A stretch of 64,000 nt of DNA from Planctomycetota bacterium (GCA_020638695.1 JACKIB010000008.1:62001-126000); one strand, 5' to 3'; counted from the stretch's first letter, positions 26,640-38,327 are shown. Translations and numbers: made by a program. The notes: generated from the letters alone by a model not told the origin.

Positions 26640-29623
26640 TCCGGCGCGCGTTGTTGTTCCTGCTGCTGCTCGTCGGCGGGTTCGCGGCCGTGCTCTACCT
26701 GACCCGCGAGGCGCCGAGGAAGCCGATCCACGCGTCGACCGGCGACGCGCCGAAGGGTCCGCCGGAACCCCGGCGCGGTCCCGGGATCACCGCGGCGACC
26801 AAGGGCAACGAGACGCCGGTGACCGTGGTGCCGCGCGGCGCGATCCGCTTTCCGGCGCGCACTCGCGAAGTGAAGCTGGCCTCCGGCAGCATCCAGCAGC
26901 TGCCGCTCTACACCGTCGCCGCCGAGGACAGCCATGCGGAGCGCGACAACAAGCTGGTGCTGGAGCGCGTCACCGTGGAGACCTACACGCTGGAAGACGA
27001 CGAGCGCGGCGTTCCGCATTCGCGCAAGTCGGGGGTGATGACCGCATCGCGCGCGCGACTGGAGCTCAGTCAGGGCAGCGACCGGATGGTGCGGGTCGCC
27101 GAAGACAAGCTGATGGAGTTCCACGACCTGGTCTACACCACCACCGATCCGGACTCGGAGCGGACCACGGTGGTGCGGCTGGGCCACGCGCTGGTGCTGA
27201 ACACCGACGAAGAGCTCCGCCTGTGGACGCCCGACGAGATGCAGCCGGTGCACATCGAGGTGCGTGGCCGGCGGAGTTTCGAAGTGCTCGGCAAGGGGCT
27301 GCGCGCCACCGCCGCCACGCTGCGCAGCGAGCGCGGCGACGTGCGGTTGAACGGCACCGCACTGTCGCACGTCGAGGTGCTGCACGATCCGATTCTGCGG
27401 CAGGAAGGCAGCGAACTGCACAGCCGCGGGCCGCTGCAGATCGACGAGGATCCGCGCACCGGCGCGACGAAGGTGACCATGCGCGACGAAGTCCGCATGC
27501 AGATCGACTCGGGGCTCGGACGAACGACTGCGCCACGCCGCGGCGACGCGGCGCGCGGCACGTTCACCGCGCTCGGCGACCGGCTGGTTGCGACCTTGGT
27601 GCGCGGCCCGAAGGAGAAAGGCCGGGCCGGTGAAACGCGTTCGGCGCTCGGCTGGTCGGAGCTCCAGCTGGTCGGCAATCCGGCGCGGTTGCGCGACGGC
27701 GCGCAGGTCGAGCTCACCTGTGCCCGACTGGTGGTGCTGCCCGACTCCAGCGGCGCACCCTACTGGATCACCGCCCATCCGGACGCGACCCACCGACCTC
27801 GGGTGCACTACGTGCAGGACGGCAAGTCCAGCGAGTTCGACACCGACGGCAAGGTTCACATCGTGCGGTTGCAGCAGCAACACGGCAGCTTGCTCACGGC
27901 GTTCGGTGTGCCGGTGGCGATGGTCGCCGACGGCTACGAGCAGATGATCCTGTTCGAGCGGCGCAGCACGGTCACCAGCGAACGCGATCAGCTGGCGCTC
28001 ACTGCCGCGGAGGGGCTCACGGTGCTGCGCAGCTCCCAGCAGGCACTGCGCGACTCGCTGGTGGTGCAGGGTCACGGCGCGATCGAAGTACTCGCCGAAG
28101 GGCTGCACGCCACCGGCAACCGCGGGTTCACCGCGCTGCAGGGTCGGGCCCACGCAGATCCCGCCGCGACCGCGACCCCCGGACCCGTAGTGCGCTTCAT
28201 CCGCCTCGGTCCGCTGGCGCAGGATGGCAGCCACCGCTACCGGGTCCTGCGCAACGACACCGCAACGCGCGGGCGCGGGTCGCCGCGGGCGGTGCGCAAC
28301 CGCGATCGCGGCAACCGGGACCTGGAACTCACCGGATCGGGATCCTGCACGATCCGGCTGCGCGAACGCGTGGTGGAACAGCTACTGCTGGCTTCGCCAC
28401 TGCAGGACATCAAGGTCGTGATGCACGGCACCGCCAACCGACTCGAGGAGCTGGGCTCGGTGGTCGCGGTCTACGACCCCGAACACGGCACCGGCTCGTG
28501 GACCGGCAAGGGCTCGCGGGTGCACGCGACGTTCGAGACCCGCCGCGGCACGGTGCACGGGTTCGCCGAAGAGATCCACCAGCCGACCGCGGACACCCTG
28601 CGGCTGGTCGGTGAACGCGCCGAGGTTCGCCACCCCGACTACGGCGTGCTGCGCGGCCGCGAGATCCGGCTGCGGCGGTTCGGCGCCGCCGCGCGCAGCC
28701 TCGACGAGGACGTCGAACTGAGCGCGTGGCAGGACGCCAAGCTACTCGTCGACCACACCGATGCCGACAGCGGTGAGCGCACCAAGTCGATCCTGCAGGC
28801 CGATGAGCTGCACATCGAGCCGTTCGCCGTCCCGCCCGGCGTCGCGCGCGTGCACCAGGGTTGGATGCCGACCGGTCTCGACCTGTGGCTCGACGGCCGC
28901 TACCTCCTGGCGCGCGGCAACGTGCTGCTCGACATCGAGCACCACCGTGGCACCGAGGTGACGCACGGCCACGGCACCGGGAACCGCTTGGTGCTGCGCA
29001 CCGACCGCGCCGGGCGCGCATTCGCCGACGGGTTCCTCAGCGGCGAGCCAGCGAGGTTCCGCAGCCGAGGAGCCCGCGGTCAACCGATGGCCGCCGCAGC
29101 GACGACGATCCGCTGTTTCCTCCGCGCCGAGCAGCAGTACTTGGTGTTGGTCGACTCCCCGCGGTTCCAACCGCAGCTGATCCTGGACGGCTCACTCGGC
29201 GGCCACCAGTCAGACGTGCGCACGGTGATGACGTGCGCCGGCGACATCGAGGTGTTGCCCCGTCGCATTGCATACCACGGGCCGGTCCAGGTTCGCACCG
29301 TCGACCACAACGGTGGCGAGCAGCGCGACGGCACCCGGTTCGACGCCGCGCAGCTCGAAATGCGGCGCGGTCCCGACGGGCAGGTAAACTACATCGCCTG
29401 CCGCGACCGGGTGCGCTTCCGTTGGGGCGAGGTGCACGGTACCTGTGACGAGCTGGTGCTCGACGCCCAGCACACCCGGCTGATGGCGCGCGGAGTCGAC
29501 AAGCCTGCGGTGATCCAGCTACCCGACCGGCAGATCACGGTCCGCCAGGTGAACTACAACTACCGCACCCGAATGGCGCAGTGTTGGCAGGGGAGCGCAA
29601 AGGACCTGCTGACCGCGCGATGA
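26636..29623 (+). CDS. Large LptC/LptA (OstA)-like periplasmic protein
   Basis: A 995-residue protein with one N-terminal hydrophobic anchor (RRALLFLLLLVGGFAAVLYL, about 3-22), as in LptC. The rest is rich in beta-strand patterns with recurring elements such as VEVRGRRSFEVLGKGLRATA, HPDYGVLRGREIRLRRF and LQADELHIEP, typical of the LptA/OstA jelly-roll fold that carries LPS across the periplasm. It is several times longer than LptC (about 190 residues), which suggests several fold repeats in one chain. It is coupled to kdsC upstream and lptD downstream by ATGA overlaps. The number of repeats was not determined. Confidence 0.75.
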   Translation: MIRRALLFLLLLVGGFAAVLYLTREAPRKPIHASTGDAPKGPPEPRRGPGITAATKGNETPVTVVPRGAIRFPARTREVKLASGSIQQLPLYTVAAEDSHAERDNKLVLERVTVETYTLEDDERGVPHSRKSGVMTASRARLELSQGSDRMVRVAEDKLMEFHDLVYTTTDPDSERTTVVRLGHALVLNTDEELRLWTPDEMQPVHIEVRGRRSFEVLGKGLRATAATLRSERGDVRLNGTALSHVEVLHDPILRQEGSELHSRGPLQIDEDPRTGATKVTMRDEVRMQIDSGLGRTTAPRRGDAARGTFTALGDRLVATLVRGPKEKGRAGETRSALGWSELQLVGNPARLRDGAQVELTCARLVVLPDSSGAPYWITAHPDATHRPRVHYVQDGKSSEFDTDGKVHIVRLQQQHGSLLTAFGVPVAMVADGYEQMILFERRSTVTSERDQLALTAAEGLTVLRSSQQALRDSLVVQGHGAIEVLAEGLHATGNRGFTALQGRAHADPAATATPGPVVRFIRLGPLAQDGSHRYRVLRNDTATRGRGSPRAVRNRDRGNRDLELTGSGSCTIRLRERVVEQLLLASPLQDIKVVMHGTANRLEELGSVVAVYDPEHGTGSWTGKGSRVHATFETRRGTVHGFAEEIHQPTADTLRLVGERAEVRHPDYGVLRGREIRLRRFGAAARSLDEDVELSAWQDAKLLVDHTDADSGERTKSILQADELHIEPFAVPPGVARVHQGWMPTGLDLWLDGRYLLARGNVLLDIEHHRGTEVTHGHGTGNRLVLRTDRAGRAFADGFLSGEPARFRSRGARGQPMAAAATTIRCFLRAEQQYLVLVDSPRFQPQLILDGSLGGHQSDVRTVMTCAGDIEVLPRRIAYHGPVQVRTVDHNGGEQRDGTRFDAAQLEMRRGPDGQVNYIACRDRVRFRWGEVHGTCDELVLDAQHTRLMARGVDKPAVIQLPDRQITVRQVNYNYRTRMAQCWQGSAKDLLTAR

Positions 29624-32292
29624 TCCCGCTACGCAGCACGTCAGGTGCTTCTCGTCCGCGCGGGGCGAGTCTCCGCGGGGCCGGATGTCCCGGCCTGACT
29701 TCGGCCGCGATCCGCCGGATTACCGCCCTCGCCGCCGTCGGATTCGTCTTGGCGCCGGTGACCGCGCAGGGGACCACGCAGGGGACCACGCGAAACTCGC
29801 AACCCGGGATCCGGCAGGACTACTGGGAAACCCGTCAGGTCGGAGACGTGGTGGAGATGAGCCTCACCAACGGCATCACCTACCGGATCGGCCGACGTGA
29901 GCTGCGGGCCGACGCCGCGGTGATCACGTTCGACCGCGACGAGTACCGCCGTGCCACCGCCCCGGCCGCCGTGTCGACCGGACGGCCCCCCGCGGGGGAT
30001 CCCTCGGGCGCGCATCCGCGCCGCGGGATGAGTCTGCCCGACGACCGCCGCGTGTTGTCACCCGCCCTGCTGTTGCGCCGGTTCGACCAGTTCCTGCAAT
30101 CGCTCGGCCGCAGCCCCACCGAGAGCACGCCGGAGCAGCGGGCCTGGATCTCGCTGATCCGCAGCGTCTACGTCGAGGGCAACATCGTGGTGCTCGACGG
30201 CGGCGTCGAAGTGCTGCGAGCTTCCAACGTGATGTTCTCGGTGCCGGACAACCGCGCTGTTCTGGAGAACGTCACCCTGCGCCTGATCACGCGTTCTCGG
30301 GACGGTTTCGAGCGGCAGATGATCCTGCGCGCTCCCAAGCTGGAGAAGTTGGGGTCGCGCACCTCCGGGCGCAAGGTCTCGATGACCACGTGCACCGCGG
30401 GCGAGCCGCACTTCGCGATCGGCTCCGGGCAAGTCGAGATCATCGAACGCGGCGACGAGTTCGAGGTGCGCACCCGCGACAACGAGCTGGTGTTCTCCGG
30501 CCGTCATTCGGTGCCACTCCCCGACACCCGCTTCTTCACCAAGGAGCAGAGCCAGGTGCCGATCAAGGGCGTGAGCGGCAACTACTCGCAGCTCGGCGGC
30601 TTCTCGGGCACGATCGACCTCGGCAGCTCGTTCAACGAGACCGGCGGGGCCTTGCACGAGTTCCTGTTCGGCCGCCCGGCGCACGAGTTCCGCGGGGACT
30701 GGCGACTCGGACTGACTGCCAGCGAGACGCGTGGCAATCCGATCGACGGTGAGGTGCGGTTCCGCGCTGGCGACCTCTACCAGGGCCAGATGCTCGGCCT
30801 CTACCAGACCAACGACACCGGCAAGAACCGCTACGCGATCCGCAACTACATCGACGGCGTGCCGATCACCCAGCGCGAGCGGGAGATGTTCCAGACCGAG
30901 ACCCGGGTGAACTTCGGCGACGGCTGGCGAATGGACCTCACCGCGTTCTCTTCGAACGATCCGTCCCTGCTCCCCGAGTTCTACCTGTCGCAACTGCACA
31001 ACCACGAACTGCCGGAGACCAGCCTCTACCTGCGCCACGCCGAGGACAACCACCTGTTCACGGTCACCGGGCGCACCAATCTGAACACGTTCTCGTACGG
31101 CGACGATCGGGCGTTGGAGACCGGGTTCCGCGAAGAGGCACCGCTCGTCACCTACGACGTGTTCTCGGAGCCGCTGCTGTCGCTCGGCGAGGTCGATCTG
31201 CTGCTCACCAGCTCGACCAGCGCGGGCTGGCTGCGCCACGAGTTCGACTCACGGTACGCGATGCCGGTGCAGGACCGAACCTTCCGCTTCGACCAGGAAG
31301 TCGAATTGGCCGCGCCGTTCCACGTCGGTCCGTTCGCCGTGCGACCCCGCAGCTCGGCCCGCTTCACCCACTACGACAACAGCGTCGCCGGCCTGACGCG
31401 GAACCGCTGGGCGTTCGACGCCGGGATCTCCGCCACCACTCGCCTGGCACGCACGTTCCACGGCACCAACGCCGACGGGTCGCAGTGGCACGCGCAACAC
31501 ACGATGTACCCGTCGATCTCGTTCGGGCACAGCTTCCAAGTCGATCAGAACCCGGAGCTGCTCTACCAGTTCGACGAGGTCGACGCGCTCAACGAGAAGG
31601 GCGTGGTCCGCGTCGGCCTGCTCAACCGGGTGCAGACCAAGTCCAGCACCGAGGCCCCGCGGCGGGTCGGCGTGATCCGCGAGAACTCGCCGCGGCGGGG
31701 CGATTGGCTCGACCCGGTCAACGTGAAGACCGCGCAGTCGCAAGAGGTGCTGTGGGTCGACGTGGCGCAGAACTTCTTCCCGACCGCCGACCGCGACAAC
31801 CAAGGTCACCCGCTGGGGTTGTTCGAGTACGAAGTGATCCTGCGGCCGCGTGACCCGTGGTCACCGGTACCGGGACTGAAGGTCTTGTTGGAGGGCGAGC
31901 ACGACTGGAACACCGGGCGGGCGCGGACGCTCAACACCGAACTGCGCTTCGGCAAGGTGATCGGCATGGACTGGATGGCCGGCTACCGCGCCGACTCGGC
32001 GATGAGCGGCACGCTGCGCTACGGCGCCGGCACGCAGCTGTTCGGCCGCTTCGCGTTGATCGGGATGGGTGCCTACGACCTGCAGTCCCACAAGCAGCTC
32101 AACTACCTGGCTCAGGTGATCCGCCGCGATCACGACTGGGTACTGCGGTTGGCGATGACCTACGACATCCTGAGCGACAACCTGTCGTTCACCGTCAACT
32201 TCGAGCCGCTGTTCGGCGGACTGTTCCGCTCGCGGGCAGCCGATTTCGCCGGAATGCGCGGCGAAGGCGTCGACGCGCTTCTGGAACGCTGA
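29620..32292 (+). CDS. lptD: LptD-like LPS assembly outer-membrane protein
   Basis: An 890-residue protein with an N-terminal signal-like stretch (about 31-50, ITALAAVGFVLAPVTAQG) and a beta-rich remainder. The N-terminal part (ADAAVITFDRDEYR, VYVEGNIVVLDGG, ENVTLRLI) resembles the OstA domain that meets the periplasmic bridge. The long C-terminal part has alternating aromatic and polar strands (GDWRLGLTASETRG, PSISFGHSFQVDQNPELLYQ, LNYLAQVIRRDHDWVLRLAM) expected of the LptD barrel. It follows the LptC/A-like gene with ATGA overlap. LptE was not recognised nearby. Confidence 0.8.
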   Translation: MIPLRSTSGASRPRGASLRGAGCPGLTSAAIRRITALAAVGFVLAPVTAQGTTQGTTRNSQPGIRQDYWETRQVGDVVEMSLTNGITYRIGRRELRADAAVITFDRDEYRRATAPAAVSTGRPPAGDPSGAHPRRGMSLPDDRRVLSPALLLRRFDQFLQSLGRSPTESTPEQRAWISLIRSVYVEGNIVVLDGGVEVLRASNVMFSVPDNRAVLENVTLRLITRSRDGFERQMILRAPKLEKLGSRTSGRKVSMTTCTAGEPHFAIGSGQVEIIERGDEFEVRTRDNELVFSGRHSVPLPDTRFFTKEQSQVPIKGVSGNYSQLGGFSGTIDLGSSFNETGGALHEFLFGRPAHEFRGDWRLGLTASETRGNPIDGEVRFRAGDLYQGQMLGLYQTNDTGKNRYAIRNYIDGVPITQREREMFQTETRVNFGDGWRMDLTAFSSNDPSLLPEFYLSQLHNHELPETSLYLRHAEDNHLFTVTGRTNLNTFSYGDDRALETGFREEAPLVTYDVFSEPLLSLGEVDLLLTSSTSAGWLRHEFDSRYAMPVQDRTFRFDQEVELAAPFHVGPFAVRPRSSARFTHYDNSVAGLTRNRWAFDAGISATTRLARTFHGTNADGSQWHAQHTMYPSISFGHSFQVDQNPELLYQFDEVDALNEKGVVRVGLLNRVQTKSSTEAPRRVGVIRENSPRRGDWLDPVNVKTAQSQEVLWVDVAQNFFPTADRDNQGHPLGLFEYEVILRPRDPWSPVPGLKVLLEGEHDWNTGRARTLNTELRFGKVIGMDWMAGYRADSAMSGTLRYGAGTQLFGRFALIGMGAYDLQSHKQLNYLAQVIRRDHDWVLRLAMTYDILSDNLSFTVNFEPLFGGLFRSRAADFAGMRGEGVDALLER

Positions 32293-32303
32293 GCGACAAC
32301 CAA

Positions 32304-32445
32304 CGCCGGACTTCCATGTGCAGCGTCGCGAGACCCCAACCCGCACTTCTCTCGAGTCGACGGCTGCGGCTCGAGGAACGGGTTCCGAGTCGCGACGATG
32401 GCTGTAGCGACCTCGTGCGGTCGCCGCTGCTCGGTGATGGGCAGC
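32304..32445 (+). repeat. Intergenic repeat family, copy 3
   Basis: Twelve bases after the lptD stop, the segment CGCCGGACTTCCATGTG followed by CAGCGTCGCGAGA (32321-32333) matches AGCCCGGACTATTCGTGAGCAGCGTCGCGAGA-like sequence at 36398. Further on, CGACCTCGTGCGGTCGCCG and CTGCTCGGTGATG (about 32408-32437) match the opposite end of that copy. The middle is diverged. It fills most of the gap before the flippase-like gene. Confidence 0.65.
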
Positions 32446-32461
32446 TCGGGATAGGCAACGG

Positions 32462-33823
32462 ATGGTCGGGATGATCGAGCAGGCCGATCCAGCCGGCGCC
32501 CCGGGCCTGGCGATGCGGCGCATCGTCGCCTGCTGGTGGCCGCTGGCGATGAGCTGGTTGATGATGGGCGCCGAGATGCCGATGGTGGCCGCTGTCATCG
32601 GCCGCCTGCCGAGCGAGGAGCCGAACCTCGCGGCGCTGGCCGCGATCGTCTACCCGGTGTCGATCCTCATCGAGGCACCGATCATCATGCTGTTGGCGGC
32701 TTCAACCGCCTTGGTGAAGGACTGGTCGAGCTACTGCAAGCTGCGGCGCTTCACCCACACCGCCGCCGCGGTGCTCACCGCGATCCACGTGGTCACAGCC
32801 TTCACTCCGCTCTACGGTTGGCTGGCGCGGGAAGTGATCCACGCCGCCGAGCCGGTGGTCGAACCCGGGCGGATCGGGCTGCAGATCATGACGCCGTGGA
32901 CTTGGGCGATCGCGATGCGGCGCTTCCAACAGGGCGTGTTGATCCGCAACGAACGGTCGCGGGTGGTCGTCGCGGGCACGCTGGTGCGGCTGCTGACGGT
33001 CGCGGGGATCCTCGGTGTCGGGCTGCTTTCGCCGGTGCGCAGTCACTTCGAGGCGCCGCTGTACGGCATCGTGCTCGGATCGCTGGCGATCGCCTGCGGG
33101 GTGCTCACCGAGGCGGTGTTCATCGCCGTGCAGACCCGACCGGTGTTGCGCGACCGGGTGCGGCGCGCAGCACCGGCGGCCGAAGCCTGGTCCTGGCGCG
33201 GCTTCGGCCAGTTCTACGTGCCCTTGGCGATGGCTCCGGTCCTGTCGATCGCCCTGCAGCCTGCCGGAGCCGCGGCGATGAATCGAATGCGCGAGCCGCT
33301 CGCGTCCACCGCCTGTTGGTCGTCGGTCTACGGGCTGATCTTCTTGCTGCGCAGCGCCGGGTTCGCATTCAACGAAGTCGTGGTCGCGTTGCTCGGCGAG
33401 CCGGGTGCCGCCCGCGCGCTGTGGCGCGCCGCGTCGCGCGCCGCGCTGGCGGCGGTCGGTCTGCTGCTGTTGATCGCCGTAACCCCGCTCGGCCGCTGGT
33501 GGTTCGCCAACGTGATGGACCTCTCGGCCGAGCTGACCGCGGTCGCGGCGCGTGCGGTCGGGATCGGGGTGTTGTGGCCCGGCTACGCCATGCTGCAGAG
33601 CTACTACCAGGGGACGCTGGTGTACGCCCGCCGCACCCGCGCGGTCACCGAGGCGGTGGTGCTGTACGTGGTAGTCAGCGGCGTGCTGTTGCTGGTCGGC
33701 GTCCATCTCGTGCCGCTGCGGGGGATCGACTACGTGCTGTGCGCCTTCGCGGTGGCAGGGATCGCCCAGACGCTGTGGTTGTGGCAGCGAAGTCAGTCGA
33801 TCCTGCGGCAGCTGCGCGCGTGA
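32462..33823 (+). CDS. Polytopic membrane protein, MATE/ANKH-like
   Basis: A 453-residue protein with about twelve hydrophobic segments, including CWWPLAMSWLMMGAEMPMVAA, IVYPVSILIEAPIIMLLAAS and TAVAARAVGIGVLWPGYAML. The repeating two-half arrangement and the early EMPMVAAVIGRLP segment resemble multidrug/oligosaccharide flippases of the MOP superfamily and animal ANKH. The substrate is unknown. Its position between lptD and a GT39-like transferase suggests a role in envelope glycolipid or glycan handling, but this is only context. A start at ATG 32471 is equally possible. Confidence 0.65.
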   Translation: MVGMIEQADPAGAPGLAMRRIVACWWPLAMSWLMMGAEMPMVAAVIGRLPSEEPNLAALAAIVYPVSILIEAPIIMLLAASTALVKDWSSYCKLRRFTHTAAAVLTAIHVVTAFTPLYGWLAREVIHAAEPVVEPGRIGLQIMTPWTWAIAMRRFQQGVLIRNERSRVVVAGTLVRLLTVAGILGVGLLSPVRSHFEAPLYGIVLGSLAIACGVLTEAVFIAVQTRPVLRDRVRRAAPAAEAWSWRGFGQFYVPLAMAPVLSIALQPAGAAAMNRMREPLASTACWSSVYGLIFLLRSAGFAFNEVVVALLGEPGAARALWRAASRAALAAVGLLLLIAVTPLGRWWFANVMDLSAELTAVAARAVGIGVLWPGYAMLQSYYQGTLVYARRTRAVTEAVVLYVVVSGVLLLVGVHLVPLRGIDYVLCAFAVAGIAQTLWLWQRSQSILRQLRA

Positions 33824-33977
33824 GTTCAGCGGCGACGCGCCGACCAAACAGTCGTTTCGCCCGGGCGCGCCCTGACACGGTCTCGCAAGTCTGCTGAGGA
33901 TCCGTCGGTGCCGGTCCGAGCCTCGAGCGAGTCTCAGCTCCCGTTAAGCGACGGTGCGGAGGATTGCATGTGAGCCG

Positions 33978-35477
33978 ATGCCCACACTCCGCAAGACCAC
34001 TCCGCCAGTGGAACGCTACGCACTGCTCGCTTCGCTCGCCGGCGGGGCTTTGCTGTGTCTCACCGTTCCGGTATTCAGCCAGGAGGCCTACTACTGGACC
34101 TACGCGCAGCGCCTCGACCTCTCCTACTTCGATCATCCACCGATGGTGGCCTGGCTGATCTGGGTGGGGACCCGTTTCCTTGGCGACGGGGGCATGGGTA
34201 TCCGAGCCTGCACGCTGGCGTGCGCCCTCGCCGTGACGCTCGTCGGGCTGAGTCTGTTGCGCGCGTTCGGGGTGGACCAAAAGGGGCGCCTCGCGTGGAT
34301 CGCACTGGGCTTCGGTGTGCCCAACTACGCCGTCCTGCACGTGGTGGCGAACCCGGACCCACCGTTGTCGGCGTGCTGGGGGCTGTCGATGCTGTGTCTG
34401 TGGCGGGCGCGCGGCGGCGAGACCCGTTGGTGGGTGCTCTCCGGCATCGCCGCGGGACTCGGGTTGGTGAGCAAGTACAACGCCGCGTTCCTCGCGGTCA
34501 GCGGGCTTGTGCTGTTGGCGGTCGATCCCGCGATCCGGCGACAACTGCGTCGGCCTGGTCCGTGGCTCGCCGTGGCCCTCGCCTGCGCAGTGTTCACACC
34601 GGTCGTGGTGTGGAATGTCGACAACCACTTCGCATCGTTCCGCTTCCAGACCGAGGGCCGATGGTCGAAGGCGCACCTGGGTGTGCATTGGCTGTTCGAA
34701 TGTGCCGCCGGTCAGCTGTTCGTCGTCAACCCCGGTATCGCGCTACTGGTCCCGTTCGCCGTTGCATGGCTGTGGCGGAAGTCACGCGCGGACGACATGC
34801 GGGCGCGTTGGTTGCTCGCGTTCGGCTTGCCGATGCCGCTGTTCCTGCTCGCCAGCTCGCTGTTCGTCCAGGTCAAGATCAACTGGTTTCAACCCGCCTA
34901 CCTGCCGCTGTTGCTGGGTGTAATCGTGTGGTGGCGGGAGGCTGGCGACACCGCACGACCGCAGCTGTGCTCGTTCGCGAGACGCTGTGCGCTCGCTGCA
35001 CTCTGTGTGGTACCCCTCGCGCCGCTGGTCCGCCTGATCCCTCAGGGAGGCGGATCGTCCTGGAGTGGTTGGGACGAAATCGCTGCCGCTGCGCTCGACA
35101 CCCAGCACCGGCTCTACGGCGAGCAACCGCGGCCGTCGGAGGTCTTCCTGTTCGCCTCGAACTACAAGGACTCGGCGCAGCTCGGGCGCTCACTCAGGAT
35201 CCTGTGCGGCGACTCGCTGCCGGGCGCGGTGCTGGCACAGAACGTGGTCGGCCGGGCCGCGCTCCAGTTCGACCATTGGGAGCCACCCGAGGCTCATCTG
35301 GGTGATGACGCGATCTTCGTGCTGACGCGTCCCGACTCGCGCCAACCCGAGGTGGACCGTTGCCGCGACCACTTCGCTTCGGTCGAAGCGGCTCGGCACG
35401 TTCGCGTCACCACACTCGGGATCGAGGTGCTCGACGCGTGCATCTTCATCTGTCGAGACTACCGCGGCCCGCGGTGA
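33978..35477 (+). CDS. Dolichyl/undecaprenyl-phosphate sugar transferase (GT39/PMT_2 family)
   Basis: A 499-residue polytopic protein. FSQEAYYWTYAQRLDLSYFDHPP (two stretches, first with the acidic E-A-Y-Y-W motif) is the conserved extracytoplasmic loop 1 of ArnT/PMT_2 proteins. AGLGLVSKYNAAFLA is the conserved loop near helix 5. Around ten hydrophobic helices follow, with a soluble end of about 120 residues. It would move a sugar from a polyprenyl carrier to lipid A, a glycan or a protein. GGAGGA at 33957-33962 is a distant ribosome-binding candidate. It ends 32 bases inside the convergent methyltransferase gene. Confidence 0.8.
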   Translation: MPTLRKTTPPVERYALLASLAGGALLCLTVPVFSQEAYYWTYAQRLDLSYFDHPPMVAWLIWVGTRFLGDGGMGIRACTLACALAVTLVGLSLLRAFGVDQKGRLAWIALGFGVPNYAVLHVVANPDPPLSACWGLSMLCLWRARGGETRWWVLSGIAAGLGLVSKYNAAFLAVSGLVLLAVDPAIRRQLRRPGPWLAVALACAVFTPVVVWNVDNHFASFRFQTEGRWSKAHLGVHWLFECAAGQLFVVNPGIALLVPFAVAWLWRKSRADDMRARWLLAFGLPMPLFLLASSLFVQVKINWFQPAYLPLLLGVIVWWREAGDTARPQLCSFARRCALAALCVVPLAPLVRLIPQGGGSSWSGWDEIAAAALDTQHRLYGEQPRPSEVFLFASNYKDSAQLGRSLRILCGDSLPGAVLAQNVVGRAALQFDHWEPPEAHLGDDAIFVLTRPDSRQPEVDRCRDHFASVEAARHVRVTTLGIEVLDACIFICRDYRGPR

Positions 35478-36264
35478 CGGCCCAGGCGCGGGCCGTCAAG
35501 GCGATACGTCCCCCGGCGATCCCGCCGAGCGAGTTCCGCAGCTCGCATTCGAGCCGATCGCGTTGTGCGCGAGTCAGGTCGGCGACGAACGCGGGTGCCG
35601 GGCCGGTGCCGCCGAGGAAGGGTCGCCACAGATCGCCGAAGTCTTCGAAGACGGTCGGGATCTCGATCGCTTCGATACACACCTCGTGGGCTCCCCCGGC
35701 GCGGAACGCACTCTCGAGTCCCTCCGCGTTGCACAACGGGAAACGGCAGCCCTCGTGCAGTGCGGCAGCTCGCGGTTCGACGCGGACCGCGGCGTCCCAG
35801 AAGTGACGCAAGAGCTGCATCCCGTCGCCGTAATCCCAGACCGCAGCGGCGACGCGGCCACCGAGGCGGAGGAGTGACAGCTGCTCCTCCACCGCGCGTC
35901 GCGGATCGGGGAAGAAGTTGAGAGCGAGGCACGAGGCGACGACGTCGTAACCGACCGGATGTGCGGGAAGTGATCCGCTGCCGGCGCTCACCCAGGTGAC
36001 CCGGGGATCCGCCAAGCGGTGCCTCGCACTGTCGAGGAGTGCCGTCGCGGGGTCGCACGCCACCACCGACGAGGGCTCCGCGAACTCGCAGATCGCCGCG
36101 GTGAGTGCACCGGTTCCGCACCCCACGTCGAGCCACGCACTCTGCGGTCGGGGATCGAGCCAAGCGACGAACGCGCGCGCCAAGACGCGACTCCACCGGC
36201 CCATGAACGCCTCGTAGGCGTCACCGGCGGCCCATCCATCGCTCGCTGGTCCGGACGCGTTCAT
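35446..36264 (-). CDS. SAM-dependent methyltransferase (class I, UbiE-like)
   Basis: A 272-residue protein from ATG 36264. SAWLDVGCGTGALTAAICEF is motif I, VVACDPATALLDSAR motif II, and VGYDVVASCLALNFFPDPRRAVEEQ the later acidic and helix segments. LLRLGGRVAAAVWDYGDG corresponds to the following strand. The substrate cannot be inferred. A TTG at 36303 would lengthen it by 13 residues. The intergenic repeat lies upstream, beyond 36396. Confidence 0.8.
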   Translation of the reverse strand: MNASGPASDGWAAGDAYEAFMGRWSRVLARAFVAWLDPRPQSAWLDVGCGTGALTAAICEFAEPSSVVACDPATALLDSARHRLADPRVTWVSAGSGSLPAHPVGYDVVASCLALNFFPDPRRAVEEQLSLLRLGGRVAAAVWDYGDGMQLLRHFWDAAVRVEPRAAALHEGCRFPLCNAEGLESAFRAGGAHEVCIEAIEIPTVFEDFGDLWRPFLGGTGPAPAFVADLTRAQRDRLECELRNSLGGIAGGRIALTARAWAVTAGRGSLDR

Positions 36265-36395
36265 CCGCAGCGTGGCTGTACCGTGCGGCTCCGACTCCGG
36301 CAACGTGCAGCGGGGAATCCCGTACCGCGCCGCTGGGCCGCTCTCGAACCCTCAGGCAACAGCCGCGGCGCTTGGCAGTCGGCGAACGGTCCCGG

Positions 36396-36737
36396 CTAGC
36401 CCGGACTATTCGTGAGCAGCGTCGCGAGATCGTGCAAGGTTGTTGCTGGCGCGGAGAACGGCAGGTTCTGCCCGGAGGCGGGGTGCCTCCCCGTCGAGGA
36501 GCAGGTTCTGACGTTCGACGAAGCCAGCAGCGAACTTGCGCGATCGCAGCAGCTCGGTCACGAATAGTCCGGGCTGGGAGTCTGCGCCACAGAATGACAA
36601 CCCTTGAGATCCGCGCCTTCCAACACCCGTCACCACCCGAAAGCCTCGCCGAATCCACCAATTCGGCTGCGTTTTCGGCCGGCGACCTGCGCCGAAATCC
36701 ACGCACCTCCTGAGTCGCCCTTCTGTGGCGCAGACTC

Positions 36738-36741
<4 letters not shown>
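36396..36741. repeat. Intergenic repeat family, copy 4 (two inverted-repeat modules)
   Basis: This is the best preserved copy. Module 1 has a perfect 18-bp inverted repeat, AGCCCGGACTATTCGTGA at 36398-36415 and its complement at 36558-36575. Module 2 has another perfect 18-bp pair, GGAGTCTGCGCCACAGAA at 36577-36594 and its complement at 36721-36738. The pair is flanked by CTAG at 36396-36399 and 36738-36741; the latter gives ettA its TAG stop. The inner part carries GGCAGGTTCTGCCCGGAGG and GTTCGACGAAGCCAGCAGCG, shared with other copies. No open reading frame of a transposase is present. The structure resembles a MITE or a REP-like element. Confidence 0.8.

Positions 36742-38327
<1,586 letters not shown>

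Noticed and set aside
26429..28234. Long reverse reading frame of about 600 codons
   Set aside because: It lies opposite the LptC/A-like gene, which fits the operon by overlap and has a membrane anchor; long antisense frames are common in GC-rich DNA.
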